Source of the DNA: Watersipora subatra | Lineage: Eukaryota; Bryozoa; Gymnolaemata; Cheilostomatida; Watersiporidae | Reading direction: 5' to 3' | Assembly: GCF_963576615.1 (NCBI RefSeq) | Contig: NC_088715.1 | Location: 65,361,981 to 65,425,980 of the forward strand | DNA length: 64,000 nt | Part shown: positions 21,993-33,800 of the stretch, in pieces | How positions within the stretch are numbered: the stretch's first letter is position 1 | Layout: every line of letters starts with the position of its first letter | Notes under the pieces: model-generated | Told to the model about the DNA's origin: nothing | The model's database searches: none | The model's input: only the letters and a program-made list of their open reading frames with translations | Made by a program: the position numbers and the translations under genes

Positions 21993-24900
21993 CTATCCTA
22001 GCCAAATAACAGCAATCGTAGAGAAAGCTGTTAAAATCCAACTGGCTGACACGGCAGCACTTCCTGTAGTAGTCGTCATGTCCATTGTTCCGTTACTGTT
22101 TTTAAAAGGGTTGCTGTCGGAATGTGAGGTCACTAAGGTCAAAAGACTACTCTTAGTAGAAGCTGCAGAAAGACAAACTTCCATATAATTTGCAATGCAG
22201 TTTAATACTAATAATATCAAAACCGGCAGTTGGTAAACCAGAAGAATCTTAAAAAAGTAGGAAAGAACTTTATCGGAAGATAAAATTTTAGAGTTTATTA
22301 AACAGAAGATTGAACAGTTTAGAATGAGCTGCTTGGCTCTGTGAATATAAATAGCTAAACGCTGTTTTATCTTATGATAGGGTAAATAATACATGTTCAA
22401 GTGTCACTGAAATGGAAGATTGTTTTCTGAATATTTTGTAAACATATCTGCACTGAAGAACGAATTAGAATTGCACATCACAAGCAATGACAACTCCATC
22501 TCACAAGCAATGACAACTCCATCTCACGAGCAATGACAACTGCGTCTCACAAGCAATGACAACTCCATCTCACAAGCAATGATAACTCCATCTCACAAGC
22601 AGGGACAACTCCATATTACAAGCAATGATAACTCCATCTCACAAGCAGGGACAACTCCATATTACAAGTAATGATAACTCCATCTCACAAGCAATGACAA
22701 CCGCCCTCAGAAGACTGCTTTTATCAACCTTCAGGTACTTTCTTACAAGAAGTATTAGTTCAAAGTCAACTAACAAATGAGAAAGACAGAAGCAATTATT
22801 GGTCGCACTGACCAGGAAATGGCAGCGAATGAATAGCAAGCGAGAGCAGCAAGAAGTAAACAGTGTTCACCTGCAGTGGTGATTGGGTAGGTTGTATCGG
22901 GGATATGTGTGAAGATGGGTGAAGCTGTCACCGGTATACTGCTGGTAACTGCGACAGACCACAAGCATGCAGGAATTAATTTTTGGTTCATATTACAGCT
23001 TGTGGTACACGAATTTGAATATAGGTGCTGATTGTAACCATGTTGACAAAGAAGCAATTATGAAGTCTTAATGTTAGTCAGTTTTTCATTGCATGTAGAA
23101 GTATTAGCAGGAGCCCCAAAGAGTAGTCAGCTGGTCAATTATTTCCCAACAGCTTTGGATTCTAAATCTTTAATTAAACTACAAAGCCTGTAGGTGTACT
23201 ACAATATTTGTAGGTAAACTATGGAGCCCGTAGGTTAAACTACAGAGCCTACAGATAAAGCACAATGTTAGCAGGTAGACTATAGAGCCCGTAGGTTAAA
23301 CTACAGAGCCTACAGGAAAGTCTGAAAGACTTACTGTTAAAATTAAGAGGTAATTACTACCCAACAGATATGTAGCTACAGAGTCTAGCTGAACTGTTGA
23401 TGCAGAAATCAGGATTTTATTTACATGAACACAAAATATAGGCTCATTCTCTATTTAGCAATCTGATTTGGTGCCAGTAAAAATTGAAAACAGGAAGTTT
23501 GTATTGATATTACCATAGCGACGGTAATCAGATAGAGATAATAATTATTAACTTAGGTATGCTTGTATACCAATCTTATCTAAAATAAACCTCTACCTTA
23601 GCCTGGTCAACACTGCCATAAGAGCACAAATAGCAACTCAACTTCCACAACAATGCATGCTGGTAATGTATGAATTAACAAGTGTATTATTTATATCAGC
23701 CTTTTATAGAACATGGAAATCATTAGATCCACTCTATGATTCACTCTATGGTTAACAAGCTGTTGGGGGCACCTTGCCGTATTACAACAACCTCTTCTCC
23801 GTCGTTACATTTCGTGATCAATAATTTTTCAACTTGTTCAGTTGGAAACCAGCTTCTACTTCAAACAATCATACATCACTAAACAATCCATATGACTAGA
23901 GTATGGAGTACATACTCTAGTCATACCGAAGGAGTTGTTCTCTCACACATGCGCAGGCTAGTTTATTGAGCATCCCAAACAGCTTGTAGCCTATAAAAAT
24001 ATTTTTTTAATCAAGAATAAATCAACATTATTAACATCAACATCAACATTGATTTTAATCAATGTTGGCTTCTATCAAGCAATTAAGAAAGTGTCTAGAT
24101 GCCTGGTTTCATCGCTCACCAGCCTGTAGATAATATTAATGACAGGTTTGAGGAAGACCGATGGCAGACTATAAAAAGAAGTTCCAGTGAGATTTTTTCA
24201 ATTATGCATTTCATTGGTGGACAAATTAGGGTAATGCAAAACCTGCTTAGTCATTTTTAAGAGACAAAGTTTGTAATCAAAGTTAAAACAATTAACAGTC
24301 CGGCATTTTACAATTACCCCTGAGATATTTTGTTTTTCATTTACACGCAAAAAGCAAAGAATATACACAAGTTGACAACTTGTTGAACACGTTCTCGTTC
24401 CTCCAACAAGAGACTTTAATATCTCGATGGCTTTAACTGCACTTCCCCTCACTTGACTCTGACTAGCAGAGTTGGAAGGCTAAGATGTGAAGAAACATTT
24501 CAAGGTAAAAGAATATTGTTACCTTTGAGAGTCTTTGCAAGTTCAGTAGTCGACTGGGAAGGGGAAGTAGAAGGTGGTGTTGGAGTGACGGCTGAAACAG
24601 AGAGAAGTGCAAAGTAGTAACTTAGTTGGAGGGTGGTAAGATCAAAACACACAGCTGTAATGTGTTTTGTGTGTCTGAGACCAACTGCATGATAATATAT
24701 ACATGAATATGTATCTGGATGCAGCGTGACAAACCTCACTAATAAGGAACGAATCAGACAATAGTAGATATGCCAAAATAAACTTTCATACGCTTAGACC
24801 TAGTAATACCGCTTGGCGATGATAAAATGAATTGTAGTTTTTTAGGAGTAGGTGGCCCTGGATAGGACTGGAGACAACTTATTAGCTACTAGCTGTCACA

Positions 24901-27900
24901 CTTTTCTTGAAAGAAAAAAGAGACAATGGCCACATCAGACTTAGCAGAAACGCAGAAAGCGGCTGAAGGTAGGATTGTTGGCAGCCTGAGAATGCACCGA
25001 CTGAATTGAAAGAGAAAAGCTTGTGTGGTTGAGAAAAAGTGCATAAAGTTTCTGTTGGTTAATTGGACAAGAACTAGGATTTAATTGGACAAAAACTAAG
25101 ATTTAATCATGTCGCATGAATTTCTGCATTATATGAGTGGCTCAAGGAGAACAAGATAAGACAACTACTTTACTAAATGGTGAGGATTAGTATTGGCTGG
25201 ATTTCAATGCGACAGACGAGGAAAAATCAGCTCATGTCAGTTCAATATTGATAAAATAGGTTGCTCTGCTGAATCTGTTGTTATTAATCGGTTTACAGTA
25301 GTTGAATGGGAAAGGCGACGACCGTGGCGCTAGAGAACCTAAACCAGGTAGCGTCCAATAGGATTCAACACTTCTATTAGGTTTATTGGTGTATAGATGT
25401 TATTAAAGTAAATACTCCATAGAGGAGACCTTCTGTGTCAGCAACCGTTCAGTCAGCAAGTGATTGTGTGAGGGAAGCCGGTCAGCCAGTATCTTGGCTG
25501 GACCTTCGGCACTCCGGTTGGCCTCAGCCCTACCTGGCTAGCAAGAAAGGGTTCGACCCAGCCAGACTGAGAAAAATACGGTGCTGTCTCACCGAGCCAA
25601 AAAGGGAAATAACCGATTCGGCAAGGAGATCGATCCACCGGCACAAGAGAGACCAACCAGCTTAGGAGAAGAACGGGGCAGAGCTACCACTATAAAAGAG
25701 AGCTTTTAGGACCGAAGAGAACAGTGTACAGATAAGTCTCAACAAAGGGTTGTGTGTGTACTTGTTGCATGCTATATACTGCACTGATATATGGCAGTTA
25801 TTTCATTACTCGAGCAAGCGGCTGGTTTCAGGTAAAAGGTCTCTGTACATCCTTTACAATATTAATCGCCACAAATTCACTAGTTACATCAGACAGAGCA
25901 GTACAAGGTGATTTTATAGAACATTTACCAGCAAACGATTTAACAATTCATATGAGAGATAGTAGAGGCAAACCTGAGCAGTATCGGGAGTTGTTTGCTC
26001 TCTTCTCATAACTGTAGCCAGAGACACAATCGCAGATTGTATACTCATCTGAAGGGTCCCTCACGAAGTACGCTGAAGGAGTCTGTGAGGGAGCATTATT
26101 GAACACGCAGTTGTGTGTTATACTAGGTTTAGTATTGTTGGGCACACTGTAGGCCTCCACGCAACTACCTGCAGAGATGCGAGTCTACACAGGGTTAATA
26201 GCTCAAGGATAAAGCGCAATATCTAGCCTTATATAAGATGTTAAAAGCTCAGTATGTGGTTACAGACCGAGCTCTGGTACTCATGGGTTTGAGTTTAGAC
26301 TCGTTTTACTTACTGTTGAACCCGCAACTGCATGTAAGATTTCATCATCATTAAACGTCTTGAAATTCAAAACTGTTCAAAAAAGATTTCAAAGTCCTGC
26401 ATTAACTATAAATACAATAAAATATTTTGTATTTAAATAATATTTGTACCTATCTTTTCACAAACACGACAAACATCGTTTTTTATTTCGTGACACCAAC
26501 ATACTAGATTCACCATCGTATGTTTCAGCTTAAGAACTTTCTGTTACTACAACCTTCAATTCACTATCCTTGCTCCACAATACTATTAGATTACCAACTT
26601 TTTAAACATGTTTGTTCAACTCTCTCGATGATTCCTGATTTCTGTCTTATCATTTTTATTGTTTTATTTTTTTGGCATGTAATAAAAACATTATTTTTAT
26701 GATTGCCAGTAACAAGCTATACATACATACATCTGGCAGCCTAGCTGATACATTAATGCATGTATAGAGGGTGTAGAATAATGACTCACACCCCACAGCT
26801 TGTGGTACTTTAAGTGCCGCAGGTGTGTCTTTGCAGCGTAAAGGAAGTTGGTTGTCTGCTGGTAAATACTTGCAGTAATACCTGGTAACTCTCAATGACT
26901 TGATAGTGAATGCTGAACCCTCGTCATGTAGTACGATGCGAAAGCCTAAAAACATGCTCGATAGTTTTACAAAGATGTTTTGTTGTAAAACTGTGAGTGT
27001 GCCAATGACATCATACTCTCTACTGCAAATGATTTGTAAAAAGAGCACTGGTAGCCAAGTTGCCAGGGCTAAAACTTAGCTTATGTTTTTAGTTTTTGAA
27101 TGAGGTAGATGAGCGGTGAGTAAGTATTACCTGCTGTCGACGACGGTAAAGGAATAGTGTGCTGTTTTTCTGTATCTCCTATGCCAAGGGGACCAGTAGA
27201 GCCAGATAAGTTGAAGGAAGCGCAAGAGGAGGTATTCACATCAATAGTGCTGGCAAGAAACACTTATTTTTATTTGAAATTTTAGAAATTGTGTAAACAT
27301 TCATTATGGAAACCATATTAGGATTAATAGTATAGACAGAGTGTGAGCAACAGACTGGTTTACTAAGCTAGTTCAACTAGGGGGTGACCCAAGATCACTT
27401 TATAAGTCTATGGTTTGGGAGTCTATGGTTAACAGCGCTAGCAGAATTATAGAGCCTCCACAGTTAAGAATTTAATCTCTAAACCACACCTATAGCTGAA
27501 CCCATCAAGTCAACATATCGCTCCACTACCCAAACCATATTTATGGCTAAAACCTCCTACCAAGATTATTAACTACACTACACGTTATACCAGAATCAAA
27601 CCTATGGCTATAACAGCAACCCTACCTATGACTTTGGCCCTAACCAGACCTATGACTTTACCCTAGCCTATAACAACACTTCTTCTGCCATAACCCTGAC
27701 CAGGCTTGTGGCACATCTCCAACCACGCATAGGGTCTTACCATCCCGCATGGTGAGTGTAGTTACTCTTCTCTACCACACCTACATGTATGATTAAACCT
27801 TCTCAATGATATCTACATAATATTTGCCAATTCAAACAATTCTTACATGTATACTGAATCTCCTGACCAGATATGCGGTCAGACGTCATACCCCTCGTCT

Positions 27901-30556
27901 GTTTTGAAGACGCAATCTGATTTTACAGTTAATTCTCTTGATCACACTGCAGTTTACAACCACAATTTACCATAGATTGACTTACTGCATATCAGTGGCG
28001 CTGTCGGGCACTGGCACAATGTAAAGCGTCACATAGTTTTTACACTGAACATTATCAACCCCCAAATATTCGTTACAGACTTGTTCTTGGTTATAGGTAT
28101 ACTTGAGCATGACGAACTGGTTTCCTGCTGGGTTATTGATATATGGAAGGTAGACATAATTGTCTTCATGTTGTTGACTTGGATCAGGAAGGCTTGGGTC
28201 GGGCATCGTATTGGTTTTTATAAGTATATCATCGGACACGGAGATGACAGTCGGCTGTTAGAAAGATTAAGTAAATGATCTTTATTACAACTGGCAGCAT
28301 CCAACTGCATATTGCAAGAAAACATGCTCTTTGTTACTATTAAGCTCTACTCTGATCAATGCTGACTTGTAACTTGTTTTGGCTATAAAAGTCATGACTA
28401 TCAGAGACAGCTACTACCCGTTAGTTAGGAATGCAGAGACAGCTACTACCCGTTAGTTAGGAATGCAGAGACAGCTACTACCCGTTAGTTAGGAATGCAG
28501 AGACAGGTACTACCCGTTAGTTAGGAATGCAGAGACAGCTACTACCCGTTAGTTAGGAATGCAGAGACAGGTACTACCCGTTAGTTAGGAAAGCAGAGAC
28601 AGCTACTACCCGTTAGTTAGGAAAGCAGAGACAGGTACTACTCGTTAGTTAGGAATGCAGAGACAGGTACTACCCGTTAGTTAGGAAAGCAGAGACAGCT
28701 ACTACCCGTTAGTTAGGAAAGCAGAGACAGGTACTACCCGTTAGTTAGGAATGCAGAGACAGGTACTACCCGTTAGTTAGGAAAGCAGAGACAGGTACTA
28801 CCCGTTAGTTAGGAATGCAGAGACAGCTACTACCCGTTAGTTAGGAATGCAGAGACAGGTACTACCCGTTAGTTAGGAAAGCAGAGACAGCTACTACCCG
28901 TTAGTTAGGAAAGCAGAGACAGGTACTACTCGTTAGTTAGGAATGCAGAGACAGGTACTACCCGTTAGTTAGGAAAGCAGAGACAGCTACTACCCGTTAG
29001 TTAGGAAAGCAGAGACAGGTACTACCCGTTAGTTAGGAATGCAGAGACAGGTACTACCCGTTAGTTAGGAAAGCAGAGACAGGTACTACCCGTTAGTTAG
29101 GAATGCAGAGACAGCTACTACCCGTTAGTTAGGAATGCAGAGACAGCTACTACCCGTTAGTTAGGAATGCAGAGACAGCTACTACCCGTTAGTTAGGAAT
29201 GCAGAGACAGCTACTACCCGTTAGTTAGGAATGCAGAGACAGCTACTACCCGTTAGTTAGGAATGCAGAGACAGGTACTACCCGTTAGTTAGGAAAGCAG
29301 AGACAGCTACTACCCGTTAGTTAGGAAAGCAGAGACAGGTACTACCCGTTAGTTAGGAATGCAAATTCACAGCTTGTATCAAAGAGTGAGAAGATTTAAT
29401 AAACAGAACGGATGCGAGAAGAGGCAGTGCGTAAAACAACCTTATAAATAGAGGTTATCTGAAGAAAGTTCGGAGAGTTTGGCCTCCTTAATTGTTGTAC
29501 TGGCTGGCTCACATTAAGCAATAGTTCTTTTCAAGGACCAATCAGTTACGAGACACTGGAGTATTTTAATTCGCCGGCCAATAACATTTGATAAACATTG
29601 CTATGAGCGTGATGATTAACTGAAAACTTGTCAAGATGGCTAATGCTTTCTCTATCAAAGAAATATTTTAGACAAGAACAATATTTGCAGTTACAAAAAA
29701 GAATATTTGCAAAAACAAAGGGCTATAATATTTTGCTAATTTTCTGGACTGTTATGAAAACTGTGGGACGAGTTGCTTTGGAAAACTTCTAATAAGGAAA
29801 CCAGTTTACCATGTAAAGAGTCTATTAGCAGTTGAAAAAAAGATCGAAGTAGCTATCTAACAGGTGCCTGTAAATTCTCAGCAGTCAACAAGTATTATTC
29901 ATTTGTGAAAAAAAGGATACGTCTGGATAGATCAGTCGTGGTAAAATTTCAAAGCAGTAAAAGCTGAAAAAGTCTAATGATTTGAATCAAAATTAAATAA
30001 ACAGGCTGTGAAACTTCTACATAAAATTTCTATCAATTGACAAAAAAATACAAAGTTTGCTTATTCTTATGGTGAAATGTCTAAACGAGTAACGTAGTTT
30101 AGACAAAACATATTGGAAAGGGTTGTGGTAGCCTGGCTAGCAGGTGTAACAGCGCCATTTATGAAGCCACTTGTTCAAATCAAGCACTAGATGATGTCAG
30201 CAGAGTTATACCTACAACAATATTATCTCCGTCCTTGTCATAAATGTCAACAACTTCGGGTTGAAATCCAGCAGAATTATTTGCCTGAAAAGTCTGGATG
30301 ATGTCTGAAACAGATGCAACGATTGAGCAAAACCACAGGAGGGTGAGAAACTCTGGAAAAATCGAAGCAATAAGCAAAGTACAATACCTGCTGAGGGTCA
30401 AAATCACATTTACTAAAAATTGAACTAACGAAATAAATGAAAATGAACAGTTGAAGGAAAACTGATTAGAACAAAGAACAGAATATCCTTACCATATTCA
30501 GCTATAACAGTCACGGTGTCGAGGACAAACAAAACAGAGAGTAGTTTGTACCGCAT
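21993..30556 (-). CDS. Secreted, probably GPI-anchored protein with Eph-receptor-like ligand-binding domain, 8 exons, 388 aa
   Basis: Exons on the minus strand: 30493-30556, 30216-30304, 27986-28254, 26790-27022, 25974-26168, 24523-24591, 22871-22948 and 21993-22162. The phases match throughout and the sum is 1167 nt with a stop. Residues 1-19 are a hydrophobic signal peptide (MRYKLLSVLFVL). Residues 35-218 resemble the Eph ligand-binding jelly roll: FVMLKYTYN, then C111 and C122 in a C-x10-C pair before a YVTLYI strand, then GFRIVLHDEGSAF and SLRVTRYYC (C191). These match the Eph pattern of a K-F-T strand, close Cys pair, FYLAFQD.GAC and FYKKC. Residues 219-283 are Cys-rich (CDCVSGYSYEK...YC), like the Eph sushi/EGF segment. 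Residues 284-345 are a Ser/Thr/Pro stalk encoded by small exons that all start and end in phase 1. The C-terminus is a hydrophobic tail (SWILTAFSTIAVIWLG) typical of a GPI signal. No FN3, transmembrane-kinase or SAM part follows. The gene structure is solid; the Eph assignment is by eye. Confidence 0.8.
22478..22705. repeat. 23-bp minisatellite in an intron of the Eph-like gene
   Basis: About nine copies with core CAAGCAATGACAACTCCATC. Confidence 0.93.
23190..23318. repeat. Short imperfect tandem repeat
   Basis: Two copies of a 62-bp block, each holding GAGCCCGTAGGTTAAACTAC and CAGAGCCTACAG, lie in an intron of the Eph-like gene. Confidence 0.75.
23891..23925. repeat. Perfect hairpin
   Basis: The arms 23891-23905 and 23911-23925 are exact complements (15 bp) with the 5-nt loop GAGTA. 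It lies in an intron of the Eph-like gene. Confidence 0.9.
25300..25760. other. GC-richer insert, possibly an LTR-like or other retroelement fragment
   Basis: This stretch stands out by composition from the surrounding intron. It contains a strong TATA-like box (CTATAAAAGAG at about 25690). No matching second copy, primer-binding site or coding region is in the window, so the class is a guess. Confidence 0.25.
26190..26700. mobile_element. tRNA-like SINE-type element in the Eph-like gene
   Basis: The start resembles a tRNA A box (TAATAGCTCAAGGATAAAGC at 26195) and a later GGTTTGAGTTTAGACTC resembles a B box. The 3' end (about 26590-26695, with ATTTTTTTGGCATGTAATAA) is shared with 61770-61855 in the SLC24-like gene, showing dispersal. 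Whether the head and tail are one element is uncertain. Confidence 0.45.
27131..27249 (-). other. Possible alternative (cassette) exon of the Eph-like gene
   Basis: A stretch between the third and fourth coding exons reads as a Ser/Thr-rich segment (TSSCASFNLSGSTGPLG...). It has an acceptor (TTGCCAG at 27250) and a donor (GCAG|GTAATA at 27131). The entry phase fits the preceding exon. The exit phase does not fit the main acceptor of the next exon at 27022, but fits an AG six bases downstream. It looks like the stalk exons further along, so it may be an alternatively used or recently decayed stalk exon. Confidence 0.4.
28405..29362. repeat. 32-bp minisatellite in intron 2 of the Eph-like gene, about 30 copies
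   Basis: Core CTACTACCCGTTAGTTAGGA, with AGCTAC/AGGTAC and GAATGC/GAAAGC variants. A rare CTACTCGTT variant recurs at 28641 and 28929, exactly nine units (288 bp) apart, indicating block duplication. Confidence 0.97.
29366..30190. other. Intron sequence of the Eph-like gene
   Basis: AT-rich, with no feature recognised. Confidence 0.4.
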
Positions 30557-30867
30557 TATGGAGTGGGCTAAGGCATTGGCGCTGTAATTCAGCTGGTATA
30601 TGAAAGTGATGACTGATTATGCATTGTACTAGCTGTGATAAGGGACTGTTTGATCAAGTTGACCTTTCAAGTGACTCACAAAGATAAGATGGATTTCTTG
30701 ATGCAGTAATTCACAATGTGATCATTTGACTTGTGTCTAAATTAGCATAGTATGGTGCGAACAAATGTGTGCTTGCCTTTATGTAAGTGTATTTTTGAGT
30801 CAACTATATGCTTAGGAATGCCACATTTAAGAGCACATTGAGGCTGGTAAGAGAATTAGTGTAGTAT

Positions 30868-33800
30868 CATAAGTAAAAAGTATAATAAGTAAAGGAATAT
30901 AATAAATAAAGGAATATAATAAGTAAAGGAATATAACAAGTAAAGGAATATAATAAGTAAAGGAATATAATAAGTAAAGGAGTATAATAAGTAAAGGAGT
31001 ATAATAAGTAAAGGAATATAATAAGTAAAGGAATATAATAAGTAAAGGAATATAATAAGTAAAGGAATATAATAAGTAAAGGAATATAATAAGTAAAGGA
31101 GTATAATAAGTAAAGGAATATAATAAATAAAGGAGTATAATAAGTAAAGGAATATAATAAGTAAAGGAGTATAATAAGTAAAGGAATATAATAAATAAAG
31201 GAGTATAATAAGTAAAGGAATATAATAAGTAAAGGAGTATAATAAGTAAAGGAGTATAATAGGTAAAGGAATATAATAAGTAAAGGAATATAATAAGTAA
31301 AGGAATATAATAAATAAAGGAGTATAATAAGTAAAGGAGTATAATAAGTAAAGGAATATAATAAGTAAAGGAATATAATAAGTAAAGGAATATAATAAGT
31401 AAAGGAGTATAATAAGTAAAGGAATATAATAAGTAAAGGAATATAATAAGTAAAGGAATGTAATAAGTAAAGGAATATAATAAGTAAAGGAATATAATAA
31501 ATAAAGGAATATAATAAGTAAAGGAATATAATAAGTAAAGGAATATAATAAGTAAAGGAGTATAATAAGTAAAGGAGTATAATAAGTAAAGGAATATAAT
31601 AAATAAAGGAGTATAATAAGTAAAGGAGTATAATAAGTAAAGGAATATAATAAGTAAAGGAGTATAATAAATAAAGGAGTATAATAAGTAAAGGAGTATA
31701 ATAAGTAAAGGAATATAATAAATAAAGGAATATAATAAGTAAAGGAATATAATAAGTAAAGGAAAATAATAAATAAAGGAGTATAATAAGTAAAGGAATA
31801 TAATAAGTAAAGGAGTATAATAAGTAAAGGAATATAATAAGTAAAGGAATATAATAAGTAAAGGAATATAATAAATAAAGGAATATAATAAGTAAAGCAG
31901 TATAATAAGTAAAGGAATATAACAAGTAAAAGAATATAATAAATAATGGAGTATAATAAATAAAGGAGTATAATAAGTAAAGGAATATAATAAGTAAAGG
32001 AATATAATAAGTAAAGGAATATAATAAGTAAAGGAATATAATAAGTAAAGGAATATAATAAGTAAAGGAATATAATAAGTAAAGGAATATAATAAGTAAA
32101 GGAATATAATAAGTAAAGGAATATAATAAGTAAAGGAATATAATAAGTAAAGGAAAATAATAAATAAAGGAGTATAATAAGTAAAGGAATATAATAAGTA
32201 AAGGAATATAATAAATAAAGGAGTATAATAAGTAAAGGAGTATAATAAGTAAAGGAATATAATAAGTAAAGGAATATAATAAGTAAAGGAAAATAATAAA
32301 TAAAGGAGTATAATAAGTAAAGGAATATAATAAGTAAAGGAATATAATAAATAAAGGAGTATAATAAGTAAAGGAGTATAATAAGTAAAGGAAAATAATA
32401 AATAAAGGAGTATAATAAGTAAAGGAATATAATAAGTAAAGGAATATAATAAGTAAAGGAATATAATAAATAAAGGAGTATAATAAGTAAAGGAATATAA
32501 TAAGTAAAGGAATATAATAAGTAAAGGAATATAATAAGTAAAGGAATATAATAAGTAAAGGAAAATAATAAATAAAGGAGTATAATAAGTAAAGGAATAT
32601 AATAAGTAAAGGAATATAATAAGTAAAGGAAAATAATAAATAAAGGAGTATAATAAGTAAAGGAATATAATAAGTAAAGGAAAATAATAAATAAAGGAGT
32701 ATAATGAGTAAAGGAATATAATAAGTAAAGGAATATAATAAATAAAGGAGTATAATAAGTAAAGGAATATAATAAGTAAAGGAGTATAATAAGTAAAGGA
32801 ATATAATAAGTAAAGGAATATAATAAGTAAAGGAATATAATAAATAAAGGAATATAATAAGTAAAGCAGTATAATAAGTAAAGGAATATAACAAGTAAAA
32901 GAATATAATAAATAATGGAGTATAATAAATAAAGGAGTATAATAAGTAAAGGAATATAATAAGTAAAGGAATATAATAAGTAAAGGAATATAATAAGTAA
33001 AGGAATATAATAAGTAAAAGAATATAATAAGTAAAGGAATATAATAAGTAAAGGAATATAATAAGTAAAGGAATATAATAAGTAAAGGAATATAATAAGT
33101 AAAGGAAAATAATAAATAAAGGAGTATAATAAGTAAAGGAATATAATAAGTAAAGGAATATAATAAATAAAGGAGTATAATAAGTAAAGGAGTATAATAA
33201 GTAAAGGAATATAATAAGTAAAGGAATATAATAAGTAAAGGAAAATAATAAATAAAGGAGTATAATAAGTAAAGGAATATAATAAGTAAAGGAATATAAT
33301 AAATAAAGGAGTATAATAAGTAAAGGAGTATAATAAGTAAAGGAAAATAATAAATAAAGGAGTATAATAAGTAAAGGAATATAATAAGTAAAGGAATATA
33401 ATAAGTAAAGGAATATAATAAATAAAGGAGTATAATAAGTAAAGGAATATAATAAGTAAAGGAATATAATAAGTAAAGGAATATAATAAGTAAAGGAATA
33501 TAATAAGTAAAGGAAAATAATAAATAAAGGAGTATAATAAGTAAAGGAATATAATAAGTAAAGGAATATAATAAGTAAAGGAAAATAATAAATAAAGGAG
33601 TATAATAAGTAAAGGAATATAATAAGTAAAGGAAAATAATAAATAAAGGAGTATAATGAGTAAAGGAATATAATAAGTAAAGGAATATAATAAATAAAGG
33701 AGTATAATAAGTAAAGGAGTATAATAAGTAAAGGAATATAATAAGTAAAGGAATATAATAAGTAAAGGAAAATAATAAATAAAGGAGTATAATAAGTAAA

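Noticed and set aside
25435-25665. 76-residue open frame and an opposite-strand frame
   Set aside because: They overlap on both strands, with no splice support or recognisable protein; more likely part of a repeat.
28405-29362. CRISPR-like array
   Set aside because: Units are contiguous with no unique spacers, and the context is an animal intron.
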